From: Argentina anserina
Taxonomy: Eukaryota > Streptophyta > Magnoliopsida > Rosales > Rosaceae
Length of the DNA: 64,000 nt
Assembly (NCBI RefSeq): GCF_933775445.1
Contig: NC_065877.1
Span: 15,934,001 to 15,998,000, forward strand
Direction: 5' to 3'
Below the pieces are notes generated by a model. That model was not told where the DNA came from. It saw only the letters and a list, made by a program, of their open reading frames with translations, and did not search any database. This document shows, piece by piece, positions 43,801 to 54,789 of this stretch (positions within the stretch are counted from its first letter, which is position 1; every line of letters begins with the position of its first letter). The translations under genes were made by a program, and so were the position numbers.

Positions 43801-46800
43801 TCCTAATTGATATAAATCTTTAATTAGTTTGGTTTGCCATGTTCTTACTTAAGGACTTTTAAGTAGTTGCCAGTGGGCAGATATATTAACAAAACACTAA
43901 CAGTCCTTATCTAAGATGGTTTGGACATTACATTTAATATGTGCAGCAGCTGAGACACATCATATATGTAAATTTTCTCAAAAGGTTGTTTATTGAGAAC
44001 TCCATTTTTAGGTGTTAGATTAGATACCAAATGAAATGCACAATAGTTGCGCAATGGTGACATGCATCCCCTGTCGTGTATTTGTGTGTGTATGAATAAT
44101 ATGGTAAATCTAGTCCATGGATCGTATAAGAATTGTTATTTTTTTAGAGAAATCTTATAAGAATTGTTATTTTTTTAGAGAAATCTTATAAGAATTGTAA
44201 TATCCATGCAGCTTCAGAAATGTATTGGAACTGCAGTAATTGCTATGGGACCTGGGAGACTACTAGAACTTGTACCTGTATCACTTAACGCTGGTGAATT
44301 CACCTGCGTAAACATTTGGCTGGTACCTATTTTGAAAAATTATGTTGTTGGAGCGCCGTTGGCATACTATATGGACAATATAATGCCTCTTGCAAACTCC
44401 TTTCATCTGGCCTGCAATAAAGGTAAATGGTTTACTATTCTTTCTCCTCTGCTTGTCTTAGAGAAAATTAGTGAAGTAATAGTTTGTCTGCAAGGGATCC
44501 TGCCTGCTTCTTAGAGTTCTGCTCTACAATCTAATTTCAAAAACCTTAAGTATAACGATGTATTCTTGCTTTCATCTCCTTTGACCCCTTTGTATCCATC
44601 TATGGTACCTCCATCTTGTGTTGAGTTACTCTTTTCCAATTAAATACCACATAATTCTGTACAAAATGCAAGCTGCAAAGGGTCTGATATACAGTATGCC
44701 TAGAGGTGTATTATTTAATAATAGCAAATTATGTGTGCAACTTGATGGCGATTTTTTTTTAAAAACTAGTAGTCTACATATTTATGAGGACGATTTTTAT
44801 ACAAGTTTTATGGTTGCTTGCTTTTAAGTTCCACACTCTTTTCCTATGGTTCTTATGTCTTAGGGCTTTACACATTATTTTTTTCTGTTTTATTACCAAG
44901 GGATTTTATATTATGATATAGCTTTTTGAAATTAATTTCTGTTTATTAACAAGGTTTTCAAGCTCTTATGATTTGGTGCATTTTATGACTGTCCTTAGAA
45001 CCACAGTTTGTGTCTCATATACTTTCTTTGTACTTGATTACACATGTAATGTAATAAAGTAGACTAGAAAGTCCAGCAGCCATACTAGAGAATTAATATA
45101 TATTATAACGAGAAAGCTGAAGTTGGACGATCCAAATCATAAGAAAAGCTTTCAGATACTGGTTGTCCTTTTAATTATAGAAAGCCTATAAATATGAAAA
45201 GAACTTTGAATTCAAGCAAAACCGTAGACTTTATGCTTTCGGTTATATGTAAAGTTATGATTTATGACTTGATGCATGGAATTGAGGATTAAAATTCATT
45301 CTTTCCATTTTTGTTTTTTCTTTTCTATGCACGCGTGTCTCAAACCAAGTTATGTAGTCTGAATTTTGAATGGCCTTCCTTGTCAATTTTGTAATTCCAA
45401 CATCTGGAATTTACATGTAAGGTTATGATTTATGAATTGATGCATGGAACTGAGGATTATAATTCATTCTTTCCATGTTTTGTTTTTTGTTTTTTTGTGC
45501 ACACACGTGTCTCATATGAAGTTATTTAGTCTGATTTTTGAATGACTTCCTTGTAAATTTTGTAGAATTAATTTCAGTTTACTCCCCTAAATTTTACACC
45601 CAAAGTCAGTTCACCCCTTAAACTTTCAAATGACATCAATGAAGCACAAAATTCAGATTTTCATGGTTAAAATCTGATGTAAAAACTATCAAAAGAAGGC
45701 TTCAAATCATATATCCAAGACCAAAATAAAATTCCCAATAATTTTATTACAACATTGAAGCTTTAAAATTAGGTCACGTAGCATAATTATCGTTATAATT
45801 CATATAAAAATCTGAAATTTGTCTTTTCTTGATGTCATTTGAAAGTATAGGGAGTGAACTGATTAAAATAAAAGTTTAAGGAGTGAACTGATTTTGGGTG
45901 TAAAGTTTAAGGGGGGGGTAAACTGAAATTAATTCAATTTTGTAATACCAACATCTGGAATTTATATTTTTGTTTTTCTTCTCTTCCAGTTAAGAAGTCT
46001 AAAACCCGTGAAGAGTTACAGGGTCATGCACGTGATTTGTCGGGTCTGCTACTATCTTTTTGTCGCCATCCAACAGATATGTATCACAAATTTATCCCAC
46101 TGGCTGAGGTTATGGTAAAGTTTCTAAAGGAGGATTCTTTAATGCATGAAACTGTTGCATGTTCCTTGCAGGTGATGTTTCTCAATTGATCAACTTGAAT
46201 TGTTGTAATTGTATTGAAGCTCTAGAATACATTTCTGATAGATTTTCTTGTTTAGGCTCTTGTAAATCAGAACAAAAGTGCGGTTAACCAAAAAACTGGT
46301 GCTGCTGAGGCAACAAGTGAACTTGTACCAGGGTTGCGAAATATACCCATTTACTCAAAGAAAATTGCGACAAAAAACATAAAGGCTGTGGCACAGTGTT
46401 CTTTGCAGTTGCTTGAGGCCCTCATAGACACATTTGTTGGTTCAGCACCTGAGAAGCGTCCATATTTAAAGGTTTCTATAATCATTTCTTGTTTAAGCTT
46501 CACAATTCAAGTTAGTACACATTAATCACCTTGACATGAGATAAAGCAGGTTTCATTTACACTATGAGAGCAACAATGGTGTCATTGGTAGGTGGTACAA
46601 TTTAGTATCTTGTCCATTAGTCCTCATGCTATGTATGTATGGATATCTATGTTATGGCCTTTTAAACCAGATCCTACTCTGTGACACTTTGGGCAAATTG
46701 GGTAAATTGTCACCATCTTGTTCTTATCCGTAGTGTATCACCGTTGCCAACAACTTCTAATGTGGAAATTTACACTTAAATGTAATAGTAAGTTACAATG

Positions 46801-49800
46801 AACCAAGTCATACTTCCTGCTATATTTGCATAATTATATGCTATTATCACTATATTTTTAAAGCATTTAAAGCTTTGTTACAGTGACAGATGTTTGATTC
46901 TTATGTGGCCTACCACGTAAGCTAGCAACCTTCTTCTTGATGTCTCCTATTAAAACTGGGTACACTTGCGTAGATATACCACTAGCTAGGGGTACACAGA
47001 AAATTACGTGTTGAGATAAATGAACAAGACATTTTTCATCAATTGCGATTGATCGGTCTTATGGAAACCAAATATTGTGGTTCTGTACTTCTGTTAATCG
47101 GATGCTAGATTCTCCTAGTCTTTTTTTCTTGTAATTTAAATTAAGTCACTTGGCAGGTAATTAAGTATACCGTCTATCTTGGGTTGTTAATCCCACGGTG
47201 AGCTTACTTTGTTGCTGTGATATACAAGGAAAAGAAGAATAGATGCACTTTTGTTTGAATTTCTGAGCCCATGGTTTAAACTTATTGTTGGACCCATCTT
47301 TTAAGGGATTCTGTTTCTGTAAGCACTGAGGATAAAAATCCAACGAAATCAAGAAATCATAATCAATGGTGAATGATTGGTTTGTTGTGAGTTTGTTGCA
47401 TGCTTTTATGCCTTTTGCTTTCCTTTGATTTTTCTTTTGTCTCTTTATTTTTAATTGTTTTTTATTTTTAATATTGTTGATTGTGTATGGTTGTTCACAT
47501 TGATAAACAAAGTAAGGTTGGGTAGATGGCTGACCATCCTTCTGTTTCCAGTATGCTATGTGATTTTATTGGCATTGCTAAATACTTGTTGGCTGTAAAT
47601 ATCAAACTAAGAACTGCTTCATATTGTAAAAGGACATAATATTTGAAATAATCTGCTACAAGATGTTATTGGAAATGTGAGAGAATGTGTTGGATTTGGA
47701 TATGATGTTTGAAAACCAATATATTATCTATTATCTATTAGCTGTAAGGAAGTATTATCTGGGTATCAATTAATGAGCAAACCAGTAGAATAGTGACTTA
47801 ACATAATTACTTTTGCAATATCCAGGATGCTATAAGATGCTTGGCCTCAGTAGCTGATTCTTCTATTGCTAAGAAGATTTTCATATCAGTACTTGAGAAG
47901 TTTCACCTCATGGATGGTAGGAATGAATGTGTAAAGGTGGAGAGTGAAACTAATTCATCGGGTGATGAAGAAGAGCACAATAGAAGTACGGGAGAGAATA
48001 ATGCACAGCGGTAAGCTCTATATGTTATGTCCTACGTGGTATGCTAGTGTCAAACATTATATAGTCGCGTCTTGTCTGTTGTGTTTTAGTTATATGACGA
48101 CACTGGTTGGTCATTGTTTTGTCATCGTAATATAAGTTTATGAGTTAAATAGGATTTGGTGTCATTCTGGTGTTTTTTGAATTTTAGCCGTTACCAATAT
48201 GTTTTAAATTGTTTCGGTTGTTAATGCTGAAATCCTGGTCACTTTTACCCAATTTCTTTCAATTGGTGTTCAAGATTGTACTTTATCGCACACCTGCAGA
48301 GGTGTAATTGAGAATACATCGGAAAAGATGACTTAGCTCATGGATATTTGGTTTAGCTGCGTTTCTAATGTCAGCTCGATAAAAATTGCGGCAGTGACAT
48401 GTATACTAGTTGTATAAAAAAAAGAACAAAAATATTCTAATTTGTAGACAGGGATCGAAAACAAATTTCGATCAAAGAACTTCAATAAAATTCAAGTTTA
48501 AACCCCTCCCCTCCCCCTTTATGTTGCTTCTAATTCTTCTTCTCCTTTTTAAAATGTGTTTAATTCTTATAAAACTGGATTACGATGACTATTTTGTCTA
48601 TTTATATATTGTTTTACTATTCAACAGATGTGTAATAATGGAGCTAGCTTCTTCCCTAGTTGAAGGAGCCCAGGAAGATCTTATTGATCTAATCTATACC
48701 TTTATCAAGCATACTTTTCAGGTATAGTGTCTTTTTTATATTTGTGGCTTTCTGTTTCTATGATTTTGTAAGTGTTATTCCTATTACTTGAAACTGATCC
48801 ATCAATTTATTTTTAGACCAGTGAGGAGGTTGCAAATCGTGAAGCGTACTATACGTTGAGCCGAATTCTGGAGGTTTGCATTAGCATCTTGAAGCAATTC
48901 AGTTTTTGATTAAACTTCTTGCATGGCAATTGTGCTCCATCTGTTATTATGAAATATTGCAGGAACATGCTTGGTTCTGCTCTTCCCAGTCTACTGAATT
49001 GATTGATCTGTTACTTCGTTTGAAATCTCCGGGTGATATTGTATCTCTAAGGAGTCGATTTTCTTGTTTCCAGACTTTGATGATTCATACTTTGAAGGTT
49101 AATGATGCACAACTTGTATTGATCACATATTTTGTTTCTTCAAATGCTTTTGAAGCTACGCTCATTTCTTGGCAGTTAATTTTTATATATATATTATTCT
49201 GCAGATTGAAGCAGAGGTGGAAAATGCAAAGGCTTTTCTTATTCTCAATGAAATCATAGTCACCTTAAAGGATGTACGGATAGATACTCAAAATATTATG
49301 GTTTTCTCATTTTTTTTTACGTATTAATGTCTCTTTTAATTCAAAGATATTGACACGTTATCATTCTTATGTTGTTCCGTCTTCTTGACTAGCTGGAGTT
49401 TGTCTTTTGAGTCACTTCATTTGTGAGCCTTTCATTTTCTTGGTTTTACATGATTATGTAATATGGAGTTGACATATTATCCTCCTGAATCATCTGGTAT
49501 AAGTTTCATGGTACGGGGCATAAATCTGCTAGTCACTAATAGATTTCTTGATACACAGTCCCACGAAGAGAAAGCTAGGAAAACAGCGTATGATACACTC
49601 CTCAACATAAGATCTGGCTTGAGAGACTTATCAAGTCTCAGTTCAGACGGACCTTACCAAAAACTAATTAACATGGTAAGTGATTCAGTTTTCTCACTTG
49701 AGATATTGGATGGGGCTATTTCTCTACTCTGCTCACGTGGATGCACATTATCAATACTAGCCAGGTGTACTACATACTGTAGAAAGGCCATATAATAATG

Positions 49801-51244
49801 TGTAGTAAATAGTAATGTCTTAGATAGTTAGATGTAATTAGTATTTCGCTGCAAGGCGCTTCTCTTCTGCTTGTTATGGTTATTGAGTGCCGATATTTCA
49901 TTGTTCAGATAATGGGCTATCTTTCCGGTGCATCACCTCATATAAAGAGTGGAGCAGTGTCTGTGCTATCGGTGCTGGTGTATAAAGATACTGATATATG
50001 CCTTTCTGTACCTGAGCTAATTCCTTCTCTTTTATCTTTGCTGCAAGGCAAAGCTCTCGAAGTCATCAAAGTGAGTGTTGATAGATTATTGTTATTCATT
50101 TCATGTAATGATAATGAGTTCTGTTGGCGAGCAGGATTGTTAATGCATTAGTTGCTACACAATTGACAGGCTGTATTGGGCTTTGTGAAAGTACTTGTAT
50201 CTTGTTTAGAAACTAGGCGTCTGCAAGATCTTCTACCAGCTATTGTCACTGCAGTTCTCCCATGGTCCCCTGTCTCGAGACATCATTTCAGAGAAAAGGT
50301 ATGCGCTATGTTAACATAATGCTTCAAAAGGTCACATATGCAGAATGATTTTTTGTTTATCAGAAGGCTCAATGTACAGTTCCAAATTTAATTTTCGTGA
50401 ATTGTTTTACTAATACACAACTTGATCATGGCCCCTTTTATCTATAGGTCACAATCATAATGGAGATTATGTTACGGAAGTGTGGTCCTGCTGGAGTCGA
50501 GTTAGTTACACCAGATAAATACAAGGGTTTTGTCAGGGGTGTTCTGGAGGTAGTTTTCATTATGTTTACCTATCATCTCCCAAGTTGAATCAATATCCTT
50601 TTAGACAAAATGAGAAATTGTTTATACCGGTACATCTATTGCAGAACCGCCGCGATAACAAGAAAAGTTCCAAGGAAGTTGCCACCACTGAAACAGATGT
50701 GAAGCAGGCAGATTCTTCAACCAACAGGTCTGATATCATTCTGAAGTTGCTTCAAAAAAAAAATCTGGGGTTTTAAAACTTATAGCCAACTGTTTTTTTT
50801 CATTGGCATGCTAATTGTAGTTTAAGATATTACATCTTCTTATTACTGTTGTATTCCTTTTGTATTTTAAGGATGGAGGATAGAAAACGCAAGGAAATGG
50901 ATCCTGAACATGAGAACAAAGGATCAATGGAACACAGAAAAAGAAGAAGAGAGAAGGAACTCATAAATGGAAAGCCTAGTACCAGTAGTACCTATGGTAT
51001 ATCTTCTTGGGGTAGAGATGAAACGAAACGTGCTAGGAGACCTAGGCAATCTGATACAAACAAATCATTTCAAGACCAGTCAGAAATAAATGGAAAGACG
51101 ATCAGAGAGAATTACAGTAAGCGACCCACAGGTGGTCGCAAAGGAAAGATAGGGAAGACGGGCACAGGAAAGGATGTGACTGCGATTAGGAGACCTGGCA
51201 CTACAACCAAATTGTTCAAAGCCAAGAAAGTTGGGAAAAATTAG
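40870..51244 (+). CDS. RRP12: RRP12-like nucleolar ribosome-assembly protein, 18 exons
   Basis: A continuous 1153-aa reading frame (3462 nt with stop) assembles from exons 40870-41382, 41919-42441, 42615-42833, 43061-43152, 44212-44422, 45990-46171, 46256-46471, 47826-48010, 48628-48721, 48817-48873, 48963-49097, 49205-49273, 49559-49675, 49909-50070, 50170-50298, 50448-50549, 50645-50727 and 50872-51244. All introns are GT-AG and phases match throughout. The protein is alpha-helical ARM/HEAT-like. Residues about 465-560 (NIWLVPILKNYVVGAPLAYYM, then HARDLSGLLLSFCRHPTD) match the NUC173 domain of RRP12. The last 125 residues are a Lys/Arg-rich tail (MEHRKRRREKE) fit for nucleolar localisation. 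RRP12 proteins act in 40S/60S pre-ribosome maturation and export; Arabidopsis At2g34357 appears to be the counterpart. Introns 4, 5 and 7 are over 1 kb and repeat-rich. Confidence 0.93.
43365..43655. repeat. 144-bp tandem duplication in RRP12 intron 4
   Basis: Copy 1 (43365-43508) and copy 2 (43509-43655) both run from gttcattg through ttgcagaaac-gttgagaaat to agagatggcttt-agtt, about 90% alike. Each copy carries a ttgcag that could act as a cryptic splice acceptor. The real acceptor of exon 5 is at 44211. Confidence 0.9.
44125..44205. repeat. 31-bp tandem repeat beside exon 5 acceptor
   Basis: The unit tataagaattgttatttttt plus agagaaatct recurs at 44125, 44156 and 44187 (about 2.6 copies), ending a few bases before the exon 5 splice acceptor. 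It supplies the T-rich tract of that acceptor. Confidence 0.9.
45246..45970. repeat. Direct duplication in RRP12 intron 5, second copy split by a MITE
   Basis: A segment of about 170 bp is duplicated: from tatgtaaagttatgattt through gcatggaa-tgaggatta, cttccttgt and attttgtaat to ccaacatctggaattta. Copy 1 spans about 45246-45416. Copy 2 starts about 45417 and is interrupted at 45564 by the MITE 45565-45935, resuming with aattttgtaataccaacatc. Confidence 0.85.
45565..45935. mobile_element. MULE-type MITE in RRP12 intron 5
   Basis: A 371-bp element with inverted ends (gaattaatttcagtttac at left; the reversed right end is identical over this length) and long complementary arms (tttacacccaaa / tttgggtgtaaa). 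The TSD aattttgta is 9 bp and perfect (45556-45564 and 45936-45944). The undisturbed duplicate at 45385-45393 has a single aattttgta, giving an empty-site control. A 9-bp TSD points to Mutator-like mobilisation. Confidence 0.88.
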
Positions 51245-52117
51245 TTTTGTAGTGTTCCATCTGTGTTGGATGTCTTTCTTTTAAAGATCATACCTGCACT
51301 GGTACAAGGAATGCTCAAAGGCTTTTATACTAACTGTATTTGTGGTTCGTTACAATAACAATTCTGATTGGTATTTGGTAATTAGAAATTCACACTTTTA
51401 GTACTAATGACAAGACTGATGCAATTATTGCCATCCTACACGCATTTTACTTGGTTCTACTTCTAGGCTTCTACAGTTCTACCTACCCACATTCTCAATT
51501 TCGTTATTCATTGCAACAACTTAACACTTCTCTTAGAATTTATCATCACCTCAATCTATCTAGGGGTGGTTGAAAAGGGGCAATTGACCCCTCTAACTTT
51601 CAATATTGAGGTTTGATTATGCAATGTTTCTTCTATTGCATACTTGTGGCTCTTTTTAATGAGGACTATCTTGTTAAGGATTAATATATAACCACTTTGA
51701 TTCACCAAGTTTTCGATCTCATATTTAGATATCTACAATTTAGTTTGTAGATATATATGAGAAATAAATCATCCATGTAAAATTTCATTAAAATTGACAA
51801 TCGTTAAGACATTTATAAATGTGTTTTACTCATTATGAAATTGAACGGTTTATGTTTGACAATGTTGGTTGTTCATTAATTTAACATACAGTCTAAAGTA
51901 ATTATTCTGTGTACTCGAAACACCACGTGACACTGCCATGTGGTGCATCTGGCCAATCATATTACTTCATAGTATGATAAATATGTACGCGGTGAAAGAA
52001 AAATATATATTTAAATATGAGTAACCAATCAGAAATAAATACAGCAGAAAATTGACCAATAATATTAAAGAGGTACACCACGTAGACTATGTACTAGGTA
52101 CATATAATAATTTCTCA
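51245..52117. other. 3' flank of RRP12-like gene and intergenic sequence
   Basis: The first few hundred bases are probably 3' UTR. After that I see only AT-rich sequence, with no frame or repeat of note before the MITE at 52118. Confidence 0.5.
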
Positions 52118-52600
52118 CAGTCTAACCTCGATAAATAAATATTCGATAAATTAATAACCTCGCTTAAGTAATAATTTTCTTTGGTCCCAACTCAAGACCA
52201 ATGTATATTACTAGGAACCTCGCTAAATATATAAGATAATTTTTTTTTGAAATCTCTTTAGGTCCCATCGAATATATAAAGTAATAATTTATTTATTAAA
52301 TTTTAAAAAATTGTTAAAATGATTAATAATTTATCAAATGTATAAAAAATAGTGAATAATTATTATTTAAGCTTATCATTTTAAAGTTGCTTTTAGACAT
52401 GAAATTATACCAAATTTGGAAAGTGAATAAATATAGAATCCTAACTAAAATAAAACATAATAGTGAGACTAAACACTATAAAAATAACAACAAAACTCTC
52501 TGTAAAATAATAATTTATTAATTTATCAATAATATAATAATCTTGCTAAAGTAATAATTTCTTCCACTCCCGACATCATTCATTTATAGAGGTTTTACTG
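52118..52600. mobile_element. Emigrant/pogo-like MITE
   Basis: The left end cagtctaacctcgataaata and the reversed right end cagtaaaacctctataaatg match the Emigrant/Lemi (pogo-type Tc1/mariner) TIR consensus CAGTAAAACCTCTATAAATT. Subterminal tattc-gataaattaataa blocks recur on both sides. TA follows the right end at 52601-52602, while the left flank reads ca, a likely mutated TA. About 483 bp, non-coding, decayed. Confidence 0.75.
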
Positions 52601-52602
52601 TA

Positions 52603-52985
52603 CTTTGATACATTCGCAATAACTAAATTGGCTGAAAATTTGTACATGTAATCTACTCATATCAGTCATATGTACATAATATATATCTAAACATATGAGA
52701 TGAAAAATTGTGATAGAAAAATAGGCCTAATCAACAACTAATTAGAAAGTTCTCAATCAGTCATCAACATGATGGTCCTTATTGGAAAATCTCTCTTGCA
52801 TAACTTGTAAAACATTTATATTGATTGTATGATCCTCGGCATAATTCTTGTACTTTATACCTTATTGTCCTTGTAAAATATTGTTACTTTTTTATGAGAG
52901 TTTTCTATTGTTTTTGTTTACTTATTAGTACTACATCCAAGCTAATGCATGTATAAACCACAAACATATGAAAAACTCAAATATA
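52603..52985. other. Intergenic, no gene seen
   Basis: About 380 bp of AT-rich sequence with no recognisable content. Confidence 0.5.
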
Positions 52986-53430
52986 AATTATTTTCAATAA
53001 CTAAAATTGCATCGTGATTTTCTACAATATGAAGTTGGATTACTTTTGGGTTATCCAAGAATTGGTCAAATTTTGTCAACTTAGTCAACCCTCTGGTCAA
53101 TTCAAGAAAGACTTGGTCAACCAACACTCAACTTTTGACTTTCCTAGTTAAACTAGGACAAAAGATCCATAGTGTGAATGATCCGGATTATAGGAAATTA
53201 TATAAATATACGGTGTGTCTTGAATATAAATTATTTTCAATTACTAAGATTGCATTATATATCATACAAGATTTTCTGTAATGAAGTTGGACTACTTTTG
53301 GGTTATCTAAGAATTGATCAAACCCTGTCAACTTAGTTAACTCTTGATCAATCTAAGAAAGACTTGGTCAACCAAAACTCAACTTTTGACTTTAATTTCC
53401 TGGTTAAACTATGACAAAAGATCGAGTCAA
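52986..53430. repeat. Degenerate direct duplication
   Basis: About 190 bp occurs twice (near 52986-53169 and 53225-53425). Shared blocks are attattttcaataactaa-attgcat, gaagttgga-tacttttggg, aagaaagacttggtcaacc and ctcaacttttgacttt. No coding potential. Confidence 0.8.
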
Positions 53431-53514
53431 TTTATTTTCGATATTCAATTTTGATCTTGACTCTCTTATACTATATGAATTCAAAGTTAGTGAAGATGGA
53501 TTGCTTAGAACTTG

Positions 53515-53610
53515 GAGCAGCAACGTTGCCGCCACTGAAACAGATCTGAGCATGCCGATTCTTCAACCCACAAGTCTGATATCATTCTAAAGTTGCTTAA
53601 AAAAAAGGAA
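53515..53610 (+). pseudogene. Scrap of RRP12-like exon 17
   Basis: About 95 bp resembles the functional gene at about 50676-50765: gccgccactgaaacagat, gattcttcaaccca, gtctgatatcattct and aaagttgctt. It includes the intron sequence just past the exon 17 donor, so it is a genomic duplicate. Too short to code for anything. Confidence 0.8.
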
Positions 53611-53660
53611 GCGATGGAGAGGCCTAGGCCGTTGTATAATGATTATATATATATATATAT

Positions 53661-54009
53661 AGTCCATATCCAGAGTGAAGTTCCAATTTTGGCACATTTT
53701 TCGGTCAATTTTTTTCACCATAAGCGATTTAATATTTAGGTATGTTATTGAAGATCATCTCTACAAAGTTTCAGTCAATTTGACAATTGTTTGAGCTTTC
53801 AAAATTGAGATTTACACGAACGGTTCACGTTGAACAGCTTTAATTCATTCATTGATTTAATCTAATTTCAATACCTTAATGATGTTCGAATTAGATGAAA
53901 CTTTGTAGAGATGATCTTGAATAGCATACCTAAATATTGAATCGCTTATGGTGAAAAAATTTGACCGAAAAGTGTGCCAAAATTGGAACTTCACTCTGGA
54001 TAGGGACTA
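53661..54009. mobile_element. Palindromic MITE in TA microsatellite
   Basis: About 349 bp. The left arm (agtccatatccagagtgaag, cgatttaatatttaggtatg, atcatctctacaaagtttca) and the right arm are near-perfect inverted copies of about 125 bp, separated by a 90-bp centre. It sits between TA repeats, so a TA target duplication is likely but cannot be resolved. The single strand would fold into a long hairpin. Confidence 0.85.
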
Positions 54010-54010
54010 T

Positions 54011-54088
<78 letters not shown>
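54010..54088. repeat. TA microsatellite
   Basis: Nearly pure (ta)n of about 80 bp with two aa interruptions. A shorter (at)n tract lies on the other side of the MITE at 53645-53660. Confidence 0.95.
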
Positions 54089-54091
<3 letters not shown>

Positions 54092-54520
54092 AGTAATTCA
54101 GTATGATTCATAACCCTTCCTTAACATTAGATTATATGTTTTGGTTACTGTAAGCTGTGTATAATCTTACTCACCCTGCCTATTTCAAACATCTCGTCTT
54201 ACCTCATTGGAGCCTAGAGTGGTAAGCAAGTTTTTAAGCATAGACATTGAACCATGAAGTGCAAGCCAATGGTATTTTATTGATTCACAAATCAAAGTAT
54301 TGCAAACTTAAAAGTTTAACATAAATATAAAAGAAACATAACAGTTTGGGTTCTCTTCTACAGTTCTACAAGCCGCTAAGCTAGGGGTTAGGAATTCAAG
54401 GAATCATGTGTGCTTATGATCTTCTCATGTGATATTAAGCTACTGTGAGAAGAACAAGTGATATTACTGCATGCACGTATTCTCTACATAACTCATGGCT
54501 AGCTTGTCTTTCACGTAATT

Positions 54521-54556
<36 letters not shown>

Positions 54557-54789
54557 ATTACCTTCAGTCTCCTTATGATCATGTTATCGACCAACAAGAT
54601 CATCGATCGACCAATACTTGTGTAGCTCAGACCTCCCAAACTTCCAACAGTGCGAGATGAACCTTCTTTGATCGATCAGATCATTATACGTACCACAATA
54701 CAATATTTTGTAAGACTTACACTACAGCCTCCTGAAGAATATATATTAATGACTCCATGTCAACATGTAAACAAAAAACGACGTCGGAA
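54089..54789. other. Intergenic with CT microsatellite
   Basis: About 700 bp without a gene. A (ct)n microsatellite of about 16 units lies at 54523-54554. The final 150 bp run into the truncated 5' edge of the LINE. Confidence 0.6.
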
